The notes below the pieces were generated by a model. That model was not told the origin of the DNA. It did not search any database and saw only the letters and a program-made list of their open reading frames with translations. 64,000 bases of DNA, taken from assembly GCF_000423825.1 (NCBI RefSeq), contig NZ_AUIS01000010.1, positions 1 through 64,000 of the forward strand, written 5' to 3'. The first letter of the stretch is position 1; every line of letters starts with the position of its first letter. This stretch comes from Thermithiobacillus tepidarius DSM 3134. GTDB lineage: Bacteria > Pseudomonadota > Gammaproteobacteria > Acidithiobacillales > Thermithiobacillaceae. Below, one piece after another: positions 1-9,267 of this stretch. The position numbers and the translations under genes are program-made.

Positions 1-1020
1 GGCCGGAAGATTCTGGAGGAGCTGGTGCGGGCGATGGATCCGGGCTTGGTGGTGGAGAGTTTTGCGGAGCCGGAGGCGGCGCTGGCGCGTGCCCAGCGGC
101 AGCCGCCGGACCTGATCCTGACCGACTACAAGATGCCGAGCATGGACGGCGTGACCTTCATCCAGCGCATCCGCGCCCTGCCCGGCTGCGCCGACGTGCC
201 GCTGGTGGTGATCACGGTGGTGGAGGACCCGCAGATCCGCTACCAGGCCCTGGATGCCGGCGCCAGCGACTTCCTCACCCGTCCCATCGACCAGTACGAA
301 TGCCGCGCCCGCTGCCGCAACCTGCTGACCCTGCGCCGCCAGCAGCAGCTCATCAAGCACCGCGCCCACTGGCTGGAAGACCAGGTGGCCCTGGCCACCC
401 GCGAGATCCGCGCCCGCGAGCGCGAGACCCTGCTGCGCCTGGCCAAGGCCGGCGAGTACCGCGACGAGGAGACCGGCAATCACGTGCTGCGCATGGCCAA
501 GTACTCGCGCCTGTTGGCCGAAGCCGTGGGCCTGAGCGAGGCCGAGTGCGACGAGATCGAGCTGGCCGCGCCCATGCACGACATCGGCAAGATCGGCGTG
601 CCCGACAGCATCCTGCTCAAGGCCGGCCGGCTCACCGCCGAGGAGTTCCGCATCATGCAGGCGCACACCACGATCGGCCATGCCATCCTGAGCGGCAGTC
701 CGTCGCGCTATCTGCAGCTCGGCGCGGTGATTGCCCTGGGCCATCACGAGCAGTACGACGGCAGCGGCTATCCGCAGGGCCTGCGCGGCCAGGCCATTCC
801 GCTGGCCGCCCGCATCGTGGCGGTGGCCGACGTCTACGATGCCCTGACCTCCACCCGGCCCTACAAGCCGGCCTGGTCGGTCGCCGATGCCCGCCGCTAC
901 CTCCAGCAGCAGGCCGGCCGCCACTTCGACCCCGACTGCGTCCACGCCTTCCTCGCCCAAAGCGACAAGGTGCGCGAGATCCAGGAGCTGTTGCGCGACA
1001 ACCCGGTGCCTGAACAGTAG
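1..1020 (+). CDS. rpfG: HD-GYP response regulator, RpfG type (5' end outside window)
   Basis: The reading frame is open from base 1, so the start lies to the left of the window and 339 residues are visible. The N-terminal part is a CheY-like receiver with the phospho-acceptor Asp in LTDYKMP and a Lys-to-Arg-like C-terminal signature (TRPID). A short helical linker leads to an HD-GYP domain with HDIGKIGVPD and HHEQYDGSGYP, the metal-binding and GYP signatures of cyclic di-GMP phosphodiesterases. RpfG proteins hydrolyse cyclic di-GMP in the cytoplasm when phosphorylated by the DSF sensor RpfC. The next gene, 89 bases downstream on the same strand, is an RpfC-like hybrid kinase and the one after that is rpfF, which makes the rpfG assignment strong. 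Enzyme activity is inferred from the intact motifs. Confidence 0.9.
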   Translation, partial: GRKILEELVRAMDPGLVVESFAEPEAALARAQRQPPDLILTDYKMPSMDGVTFIQRIRALPGCADVPLVVITVVEDPQIRYQALDAGASDFLTRPIDQYECRARCRNLLTLRRQQQLIKHRAHWLEDQVALATREIRARERETLLRLAKAGEYRDEETGNHVLRMAKYSRLLAEAVGLSEAECDEIELAAPMHDIGKIGVPDSILLKAGRLTAEEFRIMQAHTTIGHAILSGSPSRYLQLGAVIALGHHEQYDGSGYPQGLRGQAIPLAARIVAVADVYDALTSTRPYKPAWSVADARRYLQQQAGRHFDPDCVHAFLAQSDKVREIQELLRDNPVPEQ

Positions 1021-1109
1021 CAGGTTTCGCAGACTCAAAAACAATAATCAGGCGGCAGGCGGATCCGACAGGGCCGGTGCACGCCAGGCAACCCTAGCTT
1101 CCGAACGCT

Positions 1110-3677
1110 ATGGCAACTGAATCGAACACACCATCCATTACGGGATTTTTCCAAACACTCAGGAGCCGCCTCGCCCGCCGCCCCGACAGCGAGCACGAGC
1201 AGGCGATCATCCGTGTTTTCGTCGGCGTCATCATTTTCATCTACTTTCTGTCACCCATCTACACGATGCGTGTCAGCGATCCCACCATCCTGCCCATCGT
1301 CCACTTCGGGAGTGGCCTGTTTCTGGGCTTTGCCGTGCTGCTGTTCCTCAGCATCCTGGCCTGGCCCGGCCAATCCACTGTTCGGCGGCTGCTTGGCATC
1401 GTTGCCGACATAAGCGGCGCGTCTTGCAGCTTGTATCTGAGTGGCGAGGTGGGAACGCCGATCCTCGCCGTCTATCTTTGGGTGATCGTGGGCAACGGCT
1501 TTCGCTACGGCATGAGATACCTGTTCGCAGCAACGGTACTGAGTATTGCCGGCTTTTCCGCGGTCCACTATCTGAGCGATTTCTGGTCGTCCCAGCCCAT
1601 CTTCAGTGCCGGCATCCTGATCACCCTGACAGTGGTGCCCATGTACGTGGCAACCCTGGTCAGGCGGCTGAATGCCGCGGTCGACCGGGCCAACGAGGCC
1701 AATCAGGCCAAGTCCCGGTTCCTGGCCAACATGAGCCATGAGTTGCGGACCCCCTTGAACGGCGTCATCGGTATGAGCGACCTGCTCCTGGATACGCGGC
1801 TCAACGCGGAACAGAAAGAGCTCGCCCGCACCATCCAGTCCTCGGCGCACACGTTGCTCGATCTCATCGAAAACATCCTCGACATTTCCAAGATCGAGGC
1901 GGGCAAGCTCACCATCGAAACCGTGGACTTCGACCTGCACGCCCTGGTCAACAACGCGGTCATGCTCTTCGCGCCCCAGGCCAGGCAGAAAGGCTTGCTC
2001 CTGTCCACCCACATCGCCCCGGAAACCAACTTCATGCTGCGCGGCGATCCGCGCCACCTGCGGCAGATCCTCATCAACCTCATCAGCAACGCGGTCAAGT
2101 TTACGGACCGGGGCCACGTGGATATCCGGGTGCACCCGCTCAACCGCGGCGCCGACAAGCCGCTCATCCATTTCGAAATCGTCGATACCGGCATCGGCAT
2201 CCCGGCAGCAGCGCAGGAACGCATTTTCGAGAGCTTCACCCAGGCGGACGCTTCCATGACGCGCCGCTACGGCGGCACCGGGCTGGGTACCACCATCGCC
2301 AAGCAGCTGGTGGAGCTGCTGGGGGGACGCATCGGCCTGCACAGCCGGGAGGGCATCGGCACCACCTTCTGGTTCGACCTCCCCTTCGAAGCCCAGGCCG
2401 CCTCGTCTCATGCGAACATCCCCGGCACCACCCTGGCTGCGAGCCGGGTACTGGTGCTTGCCGGCGAAGCATTTGCCGACGGCATCAGTGGCCATCTCGC
2501 CACGTGGGCCGTCAAAAGCGAGCTGGCGACCAGCTCGGCCCAGGCGTTCTCGCGGCTCATGGAGGCGGGCAGGCGCGGCACGCCCTATGACGTGGTGCTG
2601 GTCGAGCATCAACATCTGGACATGGCAGCCGAACAGTTTGCAGCCGCCGCGCGCAATGAGCAGGTATTGCGGCAGCTGTCCCTGGTGCTGATCGATGCGG
2701 GGCGCGACACCGCAGGCGACGAAGCCCTCCTGAAGGCGGGATATTCCTCGGTGCTGCACACCCCGCTGGACAAGACCCTTCTGTTCAATGCCCTGCATGC
2801 GGCGCACACGGAACACGAACGCACGGAAAACGTGGTGTCACTGGCCGAGCACTACAAGGAACGGACGGGCGCCCATCATCTGCGGATTCTCGTGGCGGAG
2901 GACAACGCCACCAACCAGAAAGTGATACAGGGCATTCTGAATCACGCAGGGCACGAGGTGCACCTGGTCGGCGACGGAGAGCAAGCGCTCGACGTCCTGA
3001 GCCGGCCGACCCATGCCTTCGATCTCATCATCCTGGACATGAGCATGCCGCGGATCGGCGGTCTGGATGTCCTGAAGGCCTACCGCTTCATGAACACCAG
3101 CAGCAGCGTGCCGGTGATCGTGCTCACGGCGAACGCCACCCGCGAAGCCATGGATGCCTGCCAGGAGGCCGGGGCCAGCGCGTATCTCACCAAGCCGGTG
3201 AACGCCAAGTGGCTCCTGGAAACCATTGCTGCCCTCGTGCCGCAAGCCCAGTCCGCGGTCAGCACCGAATGCATTCCCATGCAGACTGTGCACGAAGCGA
3301 GCGGCAGGCCCGAGGCCAAGCTGGACGAATATGCTCTCCACAGGCTGGGCCAGTTGGGCTCCGGCCCCGATTTCATCCGGGAGCTGGTGGAGGGCTTTGC
3401 CCGCGACGGCGAACACCTCATGCAGGAATTGCAGGAGGCCGCATTACAGCGCGATTTTCCACGCTTTCATGATGCCGTGCATGCGCTCAAGGGCAGCGCC
3501 GGCGAACTCGGTGCCGTGCTGCTGGTGCGGCTCTGTGCCGAGGGCATGGCATTGAAGCCCTATGAGCTGGGCTCGTCCAAGCCGATTGCCCTGGCGGCCC
3601 GGATCAAAGAGGCCTTCGACGCCACCTGTGCGGCGCTGACGGAATACGTGGACCGGCAACAGAACGCCATGACCTGA
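1110..3677 (+). CDS. rpfC: RpfC-type hybrid sensor histidine kinase, DSF sensor
   Basis: This 855-residue membrane kinase is predicted to detect the DSF fatty-acid signal and phosphorylate RpfG. Residues 1 to about 190 hold several hydrophobic helices with very short external loops, as in RpfC. The HisKA H-box ([13 protein letters not shown]) has His210. The ATPase domain has DTGIGIP and [11 protein letters not shown] canonical receiver starts near residue 590 with acceptor Asp643 (LIILDMSMP). A C-terminal Hpt domain carries His791 in [11 protein letters not shown]. Between the ATPase and the receiver, at about residues 446-570, lies an extra receiver-like segment whose acceptor position reads VLVEHQH (Glu499), so it is probably a pseudo-receiver. 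From memory RpfC of Xanthomonas is about 726 residues; the additional module would explain the greater length. The gene follows rpfG and is convergent with rpfF. Confidence 0.9.
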   Translation: MATESNTPSITGFFQTLRSRLARRPDSEHEQAIIRVFVGVIIFIYFLSPIYTMRVSDPTILPIVHFGSGLFLGFAVLLFLSILAWPGQSTVRRLLGIVADISGASCSLYLSGEVGTPILAVYLWVIVGNGFRYGMRYLFAATVLSIAGFSAVHYLSDFWSSQPIFSAGILITLTVVPMYVATLVRRLNAAVDRANEANQAKSRFLANMSHELRTPLNGVIGMSDLLLDTRLNAEQKELARTIQSSAHTLLDLIENILDISKIEAGKLTIETVDFDLHALVNNAVMLFAPQARQKGLLLSTHIAPETNFMLRGDPRHLRQILINLISNAVKFTDRGHVDIRVHPLNRGADKPLIHFEIVDTGIGIPAAAQERIFESFTQADASMTRRYGGTGLGTTIAKQLVELLGGRIGLHSREGIGTTFWFDLPFEAQAASSHANIPGTTLAASRVLVLAGEAFADGISGHLATWAVKSELATSSAQAFSRLMEAGRRGTPYDVVLVEHQHLDMAAEQFAAAARNEQVLRQLSLVLIDAGRDTAGDEALLKAGYSSVLHTPLDKTLLFNALHAAHTEHERTENVVSLAEHYKERTGAHHLRILVAEDNATNQKVIQGILNHAGHEVHLVGDGEQALDVLSRPTHAFDLIILDMSMPRIGGLDVLKAYRFMNTSSSVPVIVLTANATREAMDACQEAGASAYLTKPVNAKWLLETIAALVPQAQSAVSTECIPMQTVHEASGRPEAKLDEYALHRLGQLGSGPDFIRELVEGFARDGEHLMQELQEAALQRDFPRFHDAVHALKGSAGELGAVLLVRLCAEGMALKPYELGSSKPIALAARIKEAFDATCAALTEYVDRQQNAMT

Positions 3678-3691
3678 TCACAAGCGGCATG

Positions 3692-3726
3692 GCACCCCAA
3701 CGGACGCAGGGCCAGCGTTGGGGTGC
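3692..3726. terminator. Hairpin between convergent rpfC and rpfF
   Basis: An 11-base-pair perfect inverted repeat (GCACCCCAACG / CGTTGGGGTGC) with a 13-base loop lies in the 62-base gap between the two convergent stop codons. There is no strong U-tract on either strand. It is probably a bidirectional terminator or an RNA-stabilising hairpin shared by rpfC and rpfF. Confidence 0.6.
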
Positions 3727-3739
3727 TGTCCCATCAGGT

Positions 3740-4618
3740 TCAAGCAGCAGATTGGCCTTTGCTGGATTGCCGCGATACGAGCCGCTCCATCATGCGCAGA
3801 TCGCTCGATTGCAGGCGCATGGCAGCCTCGACCCAGATTTCCCCGATCTTTATCAATTCTTCATAGCTGATGGGATCGCAGCTGTCTTGCACCTCGCGCA
3901 GGGCGCGGTACGCATTCCGCGATTTGTTTTCCCTTTTGATGTAATCGTACACAGCCTTCTCCCCCTGGCCGTCTTCGGCCAGCACATCGACCACCCCCAG
4001 ATCGTACAACTCCTCCGCCGTATATACCTTGCCACTGAGGATGATTCGCCGGGCCTGCGCGCTGCCCAGTTTACGGGACAAGAAACTGTAGGCTCCCATC
4101 CCCGGAAACAGGTTGAAGAGCACTTCCGGCAATCCCATTTTGGCACTGCGCTCGGCAATCAGGACGTTGCTTGACATCGCCCCCTCGAATCCGCCGCCCA
4201 GCGCGTCGCCCTGCACCAAAGAAATAGTGGTGACGTCGCTCCGGCCAAAATGGGTCATGTTCGCGTACAAAACGTCGATGCACGCCTTTGCATACGTGAA
4301 CAGACTGGCACGGTCCTGTGCCAGCACGAGCCTGCGGAAAAGGTCGAGATCGCCGCCCAGATTGAACACGCCCGGAATCCTGGAAGCCAGGACATGATAG
4401 CGGAATGGACGATCAACCCGGCTGTCGTTCCAGGATGAAGTCTCGCCGCACCAGTTGAGGAGTTCGTCGAGCAGGGTGGGCGTGAAGCACGGACGAGGCG
4501 CAGAATGCATGTAGCACCACATGAGCTGGTACTGACCGTCGTAATGAAGGCTGAACTGGGTACGCGGCATCTGGTTCGAAGAGGCGAAAAGATTGGTGGA
4601 CTGGGTCGAGCAGTTCAT
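3740..4618 (-). CDS. rpfF: RpfF, DSF synthase (enoyl-CoA hydratase/crotonase family)
   Basis: RpfF makes cis-2-unsaturated fatty-acid signals (DSF) from acyl-ACP, acting as both dehydratase and thioesterase. The 292-residue product has the crotonase fold signatures GGGFEGAM and GLPEVLFNLFPGMGA. Glu145 and Glu165 sit 20 residues apart, matching the two catalytic glutamates of Xanthomonas RpfF (Glu141 and Glu161). I chose the ATG at 4618 because AAGGAG lies just upstream. An in-frame ATG 90 bases earlier would add an unrelated 30-residue extension. The gene converges with rpfC, as in xanthomonads. No rpfB-like acyl-CoA ligase is visible beside it. Confidence 0.93.
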   Translation of the reverse strand: MNCSTQSTNLFASSNQMPRTQFSLHYDGQYQLMWCYMHSAPRPCFTPTLLDELLNWCGETSSWNDSRVDRPFRYHVLASRIPGVFNLGGDLDLFRRLVLAQDRASLFTYAKACIDVLYANMTHFGRSDVTTISLVQGDALGGGFEGAMSSNVLIAERSAKMGLPEVLFNLFPGMGAYSFLSRKLGSAQARRIILSGKVYTAEELYDLGVVDVLAEDGQGEKAVYDYIKRENKSRNAYRALREVQDSCDPISYEELIKIGEIWVEAAMRLQSSDLRMMERLVSRQSSKGQSAA

Positions 4619-4844
4619 GCGGATCTCCTTTGTGAATGGAAAACAGGTGGTTGACAGCGAGGGGGAAGCACCGGAAAGTGCTTGTCGGTGCTCATGGCAA
4701 CTTTCCATGAAGCAGTGCTCTCAATCAAGGAGAATAGCCGCATTTCGGCCTATCCGGGTTTGGCGGACACGGCAATGACCGCAAGCTTGCTGCGGCTGGG
4801 CTGGGATGGGCTGGAGAGATAGGGCGAGGAGGCGGGTGGACTGC

Positions 4845-4873
4845 GAAAACAGCCGCGCCCTGAGGCGCGGCTT
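4845..4873 (-). terminator. Terminator downstream of the DUF3618 gene
   Basis: A 9-base-pair stem (AGCCGCGCC / GGCGCGGCT) with a 4-base loop ends 12 bases past the stop codon of the minus-strand gene, followed on that strand by GTTTT. This resembles a Rho-independent terminator for the three-gene unit 6807-4885. Confidence 0.65.
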
Positions 4874-4884
4874 GTGCATCGGCG

Positions 4885-5802
4885 CTAGTGGGTGCCGAGG
4901 CCTTGCCGGTCGGCTTCGTCACTGGCCGCGCTGCGCGCCGCTTCGGCAACGTGCTGCGCCTTCTGCAGCAGTCCTTCCCCGGCTTCGCGGTTCAGGCCCT
5001 GCCGGTCGGCCTCGTCCTTGAGCGCTTGGCCGGCGGCCGCGGCCACGCTCTGCACTTTCTGCATCTGCTCGTCCGCGGTCTCCTTGGCCTGGTGCATCAG
5101 CTCGTCACGCTTGGCGCCCAATAATTGGTCCTCTCGGCGCGTGGTCGGCAAGCTGGCGCCGAGTGCGGCGCCGATGGCGATGCCCAGGGCGCCCAACAGC
5201 AAGGGCTGCTCGTGCAGCAAGGTATCGAAGCCGCCCTTGGCCCGCCCTGCCTGTTGCCGGGCCGCTTCGCCCAGGCGCCCGGCCTGCTGGCGCGCGCCGC
5301 TAATGCCGTGGCCCAGCTTCTCCCGGGTGCCCTGGGCCATGTCGCTGGCCTTTTGCTTGACGCTGCCCGCCAGCTCGCCGGCCTTGTGGGCCGCCTGGCC
5401 GGCCTTCTCGCGGCCGGAGGCCAGGGAGGCCTTGAGGTCGCCCGCGCCAGCCGTGGCGGGTTCGCTGCCGGCACTGCCCGCCGCCGCACCCCGGGAGCCG
5501 GACATCATCAGCCAAGCCAAGCCAACGCCCATCAAAGTGGCTGGCATGGGATTTTGCTTGACGGCGTTGCCGAAATTGGAGACGAACTCACTGCTCGAGC
5601 CGCCCCGCAGGTAGTGCAGCACCTCATCCATCAGCTGTCCCGGGGACAGCTTCTTCTCGATGGCATCCAGCGTGCTGCTCATTTCCGCCCGGGTGCGCTC
5701 GATCTCGCTTTCGATGGCCTCGGGCGTACGCTCGCCGTCGTACGGCGGATTGCGCTCGTAAACAGTGCCGGCGCCATGCTGCATGTCGTCTCGCGATTTC
5801 AT
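4885..5802 (-). CDS. DUF3618 family membrane-associated protein
   Basis: This 305-residue protein has the DUF3618 signature near its N-terminus (TPEAIESEIERTRAEMSSTL, then a KKLSPGQLMDEVL stretch), followed by a hydrophobic segment around PATLMGVGLAWLMMSG. A long Ala/Gly/Lys/Gln-rich helical region with amphipathic repeats comes next, then a second glycine-rich hydrophobic segment (LGALGIAIGAALGASL). Two imperfect copies of AADEADRQGL-type sequence occur near the end. The biochemical role is unknown. It is the last gene of a three-gene unit and overlaps the stop of the preceding holin-like gene by four bases. Such trios may be stress-related envelope proteins; that is inference. Confidence 0.75.
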   Translation of the reverse strand: MKSRDDMQHGAGTVYERNPPYDGERTPEAIESEIERTRAEMSSTLDAIEKKLSPGQLMDEVLHYLRGGSSSEFVSNFGNAVKQNPMPATLMGVGLAWLMMSGSRGAAAGSAGSEPATAGAGDLKASLASGREKAGQAAHKAGELAGSVKQKASDMAQGTREKLGHGISGARQQAGRLGEAARQQAGRAKGGFDTLLHEQPLLLGALGIAIGAALGASLPTTRREDQLLGAKRDELMHQAKETADEQMQKVQSVAAAAGQALKDEADRQGLNREAGEGLLQKAQHVAEAARSAASDEADRQGLGTH

Positions 5803-6194
5803 GTCATCTGCTCCTTGGCGAACTGTTTATCCCGCCGGAGCGATTCGACGGTCCGGCGCGGGGTGAGGTTTTGTGCCTTCAGATTGTCGCGGCCCTTTTG
5901 CAGGAGCATGAAGCCGATGCCCAAGACCACGACGCCGACGATGAGCGCCGCCAGCCAGAGCGCCATGACTTGGCCCAGGCCAAGCACCAGCGCAGCCAGC
6001 AGCACCAGGAAGCCGGCAAAGGCCACTGCCCCGCCGACGGCAAGGGAAGCCAGCCCGGCCCCGGCCTGGGTGACCTTTTCGGTGGTTTCCACCTTGGCCA
6101 ACTCCACTTCCTTGCGCACGAGCAAGGACATTTCGCCGGTCAGTTCCTTGAACAGCGATGCCAGAGAACGTTCATCCTTAGTAGTCACTTGCAT
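5799..6194 (-). CDS. Phage-holin-like (Phage_holin_3_6-type) small membrane protein
   Basis: The 131-residue product has an amphipathic N-terminal half (LASLFKELTGEMSLLVRKEV) and two hydrophobic helices in the second half (roughly residues 45-75 and 80-105). That layout fits the chromosomal holin-superfamily proteins that accompany DUF3618 genes; it does not indicate a prophage. The ATG at 6194 is preceded by GGAGG, so I prefer it to a longer upstream in-frame start. It overlaps the gene before it by 17 bases and the gene after it by four bases, so the three are probably co-translated. Confidence 0.75.
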   Translation of the reverse strand: MQVTTKDERSLASLFKELTGEMSLLVRKEVELAKVETTEKVTQAGAGLASLAVGGAVAFAGFLVLLAALVLGLGQVMALWLAALIVGVVVLGIGFMLLQKGRDNLKAQNLTPRRTVESLRRDKQFAKEQMT

Positions 6195-6807
6195 GGGAGC
6201 CTCCTGTACGTACCGTTTCCGTGCCGATGCTGGCGCTATCCACGCCGCCGTTCGCGGTGGACGAAGCGGCATGGCCGGTCGCGGCGCCCTCCGGAGGTTC
6301 CGCGCCGTACTCGCTCTCGCTGCGCTCGGCCGAGCTCTTGAGGAAGCGGGAAAGCAGAAAGCCGATGGCCACGGCGCCGCCGATCACCACCGCCGGTTGC
6401 CGGCGCGCGAAGTCTTCCGCCTGGCGGACCAGGGAGTCGACGTCCTTGTCGCGCAAGGTGCCGGAAAGATCGTCCAGCCCCTCTGCGGCCCAGTCGACGT
6501 AACGGGCCATGCTGGCCTGGCCTTGCGCATTCAACTGCTGGGCCGTCTGCCGCAGGGCGACGGCGATGCTGCCGACCTGCTCGGCAGCCGTGTGCTTCTG
6601 ATCGCTGATCAACGACTTCGTGCGGTGCCGGGCCTCTTCCTTGAGCCGACTGGCCTCTTCACGCACGCGGTTCACCGACTCCTTGGCCGCGGCCGCCGCA
6701 TCGGGCTGTCCGGCATGACCGGCCGCGCCGGTGGGCGGCACCGTGGAGCCGGGCGGCCCCGCCGGATTGGGTTCACGAAGGTAGGGATTGGTGCTGGGGT
6801 TATCCAT
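6178..6807 (-). CDS. DUF883/ElaB-like C-tail-anchored protein
   Basis: This 209-residue protein is first in the three-gene unit. Its N-terminal 45 residues are Pro/Ala/Gly rich. A charged helical region follows (about residues 45-130, rich in Glu, Lys, Arg and Gln). A hydrophobic segment RQPAVVIGGAVAIGFLLSRF and a short polar tail come last. This resembles the DUF883/YqjD/ElaB group, which anchors to the inner membrane by a C-terminal helix and in enteric bacteria binds ribosomes in stationary phase. Similarity here is in layout only, so function is not assigned. The ATG at 6807 has a GGAGG upstream. Confidence 0.65.
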   Translation of the reverse strand: MDNPSTNPYLREPNPAGPPGSTVPPTGAAGHAGQPDAAAAAKESVNRVREEASRLKEEARHRTKSLISDQKHTAAEQVGSIAVALRQTAQQLNAQGQASMARYVDWAAEGLDDLSGTLRDKDVDSLVRQAEDFARRQPAVVIGGAVAIGFLLSRFLKSSAERSESEYGAEPPEGAATGHAASSTANGGVDSASIGTETVRTGGSHASDY

Positions 6808-6969
6808 GACGACCTCCTTCCTGTCTGTACGCAACGGTTCCATCCAGTGGAGGAGATGCCCCGCCTGCCGGGCCTCTCCGGAGGTGCTGCATATTGGCTA
6901 GGTGAAGGTCTTGACATTGGGATGATCGCGATGGTTCCTTCGAGCCCAGTCCCCAGAAAGGAGAGTCAA

Positions 6970-8061
6970 ATGGCCCAAAACACCCGGCGCATCGCGGTTT
7001 TCGTGTCGCCGCACGGATTCGGCCATGCCGCCCGCGCGACGGCGGTCATGGCGGCATTGCAAGCACTGGCGCCCGATCCCGGCTTTGAAGTGTTCACCAC
7101 GGTGCCGCGCTGGTTCTTCGCCGACTCCCTGGGCGAGACGGCCTTCGGCTATCACGAATGCCTGACCGACCTTGGTCTGGTCCAGCGCACGCCCTTCATG
7201 GAGGACATCGCCGGCACGATCCGGGCACTGGACGACCTGCTGCCCTTCCGCCCCGCCGTCGTGGACGCGCTGGCCGCACGCATCCGGCAACTGGGCTGCC
7301 GCATGGTGCTCTGCGACATCGCCCCCTTGGGCATCGCGGTCGCCCGCCGGGCCGGACTGCCCGCGGTGCTGGTGGAGAATTTTCTCTGGGACTGGATCTA
7401 CCAAGGCTACGGAGATGCCGCCCTCGACCGCCACGGCGCTTACTTGGCAGCGCTCTTTGCGCAGGCCGACTACCACGTGCAGGCCACCCCGGCCTGCCTG
7501 CCGCGGCCGGCCGACCTGCACGCGGCCCCCGTGAGCCGGGCGCCCCGCACGGCGCCGGCGCAGATACGCCAAGCGCTGGCGGTCGAAGCGGGACAGAAAA
7601 TGCTGCTGCTGACCCTGGGTGGCGTCCGGGGCGGCTTTCCGTCCCTGAAGGCGCTGGCGGCGCGGGATGACGTCTGCTTCGTGATTCCCGGCGCGTCGCC
7701 GGCGCCGGATTTCCGGGGCAACCTGCGGCTGTTGCCGCACCGCTCCAGCTTTTTCCACCCCGACCTCATGGCGGCCGCGGACGCCGTGGCGGGCAAGCTG
7801 GGCTACAGCACGGTCGCGGAGCTCTATTACGCGGGCGCGCCCTTCGCCTACGTCTGGCGGGAGCGGTTCCGGGAATCGGCGCCGCTGGGCGCCTTCGTGT
7901 CAGCCGAAATGGCAGGCTTCGGGATCGCGCCGGACGCCTTCGAGTCCGGCGCCTGGCTGGAGCGCCTGGATGAGCTGCTGAGCCTGCCTCCCCGCCCACG
8001 GCAGGAAGAAAACGGCGCGACGCAGATCGCGCGCTTCATGCTGGCGCATTGGCCTGCCTGA
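6970..8061 (+). CDS. Glycosyltransferase-like protein with HGFGHAAR motif (GT-B fold)
   Basis: The 363-residue product starts at an ATG preceded by AAAGGAGAG. The N-terminus carries SPHGFGHAARATAV (His15 and His19), the glycine-rich start of MurG-like GT-B enzymes, also found in the N-terminal domain of arabinokinase-like proteins. The C-terminal half has a KLGYSTVAELYYAGAPF stretch, equivalent to the donor-nucleotide binding region of UDP-glycosyltransferases. Donor and acceptor are unknown. The gene is divergent from the envelope trio, with 162 bases between them, and converges with the HAF-repeat gene. It stands alone, without other polysaccharide genes nearby. Confidence 0.7.
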   Translation: MAQNTRRIAVFVSPHGFGHAARATAVMAALQALAPDPGFEVFTTVPRWFFADSLGETAFGYHECLTDLGLVQRTPFMEDIAGTIRALDDLLPFRPAVVDALAARIRQLGCRMVLCDIAPLGIAVARRAGLPAVLVENFLWDWIYQGYGDAALDRHGAYLAALFAQADYHVQATPACLPRPADLHAAPVSRAPRTAPAQIRQALAVEAGQKMLLLTLGGVRGGFPSLKALAARDDVCFVIPGASPAPDFRGNLRLLPHRSSFFHPDLMAAADAVAGKLGYSTVAELYYAGAPFAYVWRERFRESAPLGAFVSAEMAGFGIAPDAFESGAWLERLDELLSLPPRPRQEENGATQIARFMLAHWPA

Positions 8062-8086
8062 AGCGCGCCCGGACAGCCGGCGCCGC

Positions 8087-9178
8087 TCAGCGGCGCGGGG
8101 CCATGCCCCACCGGGCGGACGCCACCCGCATCGGTGTCAGCAGGAAGGCATGCACTTGCCCGTTGGGATCGAGGCCACGACCGACGATCTGGCCCAGGTC
8201 ATTGATGGCGAACGCCATCTGCAGCGTCCAGCCCGCCCCGGCGGGCAAGAGCGCATTCAGGTCCGTCATTCCCTGCTCCGGCCGCCAGAGAAAAGCCCGC
8301 ATCTGCCCATCCGCCGCATAGGACCAGCCCACCACCTCGCCGCGCTTGTTGATGTCCTGGGCCCAGCTGTCGCTGCCGCCCAGGGTGCCGAGATCCCGCA
8401 TGCCGCTGCCCGGCTGCCACAGGAAGGCATGGGAGGCAAAGGACGTCGTGGAAACACCCGCCCCTCCCACCACCTGTCCCTGGTCATTGATGGCCGCGGC
8501 GCTGCTGCTGCCGCCGCCGAGCGTGCCCAGATCCGTCATGCCCCGGTCCGCCTGCCACAGAAAGGCATGCATTTGTCCCGCCGCCGCCCCGCCCAGCTCC
8601 GACCAGCCCACCACTTGGCCCAGGTTGTTGACGCCGGCCGCGCCGCTGTAGGCACCGCCCAAGGTGCCGAGATCCCGCATGCCGCTCCCCGCTTGCCACG
8701 AAAAGGCGCGCCCGCTCTGATCGCCCAGGGTGGCCACGCCGACTACCTGGCCCTGCTCGTTGATGGCATTGGCATCGCTGTAGCTGCCGCCCAGCGAGCC
8801 GAGCACGGTCACGCCCCGTTGGGGATCCCACAGAAACGCCAGCGGCGACAGGCCCTCGCGCTGGAAGGAGCCGACCACCTGAGCGCGCATGTTGATGCCG
8901 CGGGCCACGCTGGTGAGGCTGGCGAGCCCGGCGGGATTAAGATCGAACACCCGGCCCGCTTGCCAGCGGGCCGCATGCGTGAGGCCGCTGCCTGTCGCAT
9001 CCGACCAGCCCACCACCTGACCCCGCTCGCTGATGCCCTCCGCGCTGCTGCTGCCCGCCGCCAGCGCGCCGAGATCGCTGAGCAGGTAAGGAGCGGCCCA
9101 CGCGCCGGCGGACCACCCCAGCAGGCCAAGGAACAGGGCAAATGATTGGTATGAAAGACGTAAGAGGGATTGCCGCAT
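8087..9178 (-). CDS. Secreted HAF-repeat protein
   Basis: This 363-residue protein begins with a clear signal peptide (hydrophobic core FALFLGLLGWSAGAWA, cleavage after AWA). The mature part consists of five to six HAF repeats of about 45-50 residues. Each contains versions of HAFLWQ, GMTDLGTLGG, AAAINDQGQVVG and GWS. The family is thought to form a beta-propeller-like extracellular structure; no enzymatic function is established. I chose the ATG at 9178 because AAAGGA lies upstream and the signal peptide starts there. There is no PEP-CTERM or LPXTG-like anchor at the C-terminus, so the protein is probably released to the periplasm or exterior. Confidence 0.8.
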   Translation of the reverse strand: MRQSLLRLSYQSFALFLGLLGWSAGAWAAPYLLSDLGALAAGSSSAEGISERGQVVGWSDATGSGLTHAARWQAGRVFDLNPAGLASLTSVARGINMRAQVVGSFQREGLSPLAFLWDPQRGVTVLGSLGGSYSDANAINEQGQVVGVATLGDQSGRAFSWQAGSGMRDLGTLGGAYSGAAGVNNLGQVVGWSELGGAAAGQMHAFLWQADRGMTDLGTLGGGSSSAAAINDQGQVVGGAGVSTTSFASHAFLWQPGSGMRDLGTLGGSDSWAQDINKRGEVVGWSYAADGQMRAFLWRPEQGMTDLNALLPAGAGWTLQMAFAINDLGQIVGRGLDPNGQVHAFLLTPMRVASARWGMAPRR

Positions 9179-9267
9179 CGCATTATCCTTTGGGCCTGGC
9201 GGCCCGAACTTGAGAAGGGAAGGCATGGAGGCACGCATTGCCCGCGACCGCACGGGCACGGCAAATG

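Noticed and set aside
5799-6194. Prophage holin
   Set aside because: The neighbours are DUF3618 and DUF883-like genes, a common chromosomal set, and no phage genes are present.
5125-6969. N-terminal extension of the glycosyltransferase frame
   Set aside because: It reads antisense through the envelope trio; the real start at 6970 has its own ribosome-binding site.
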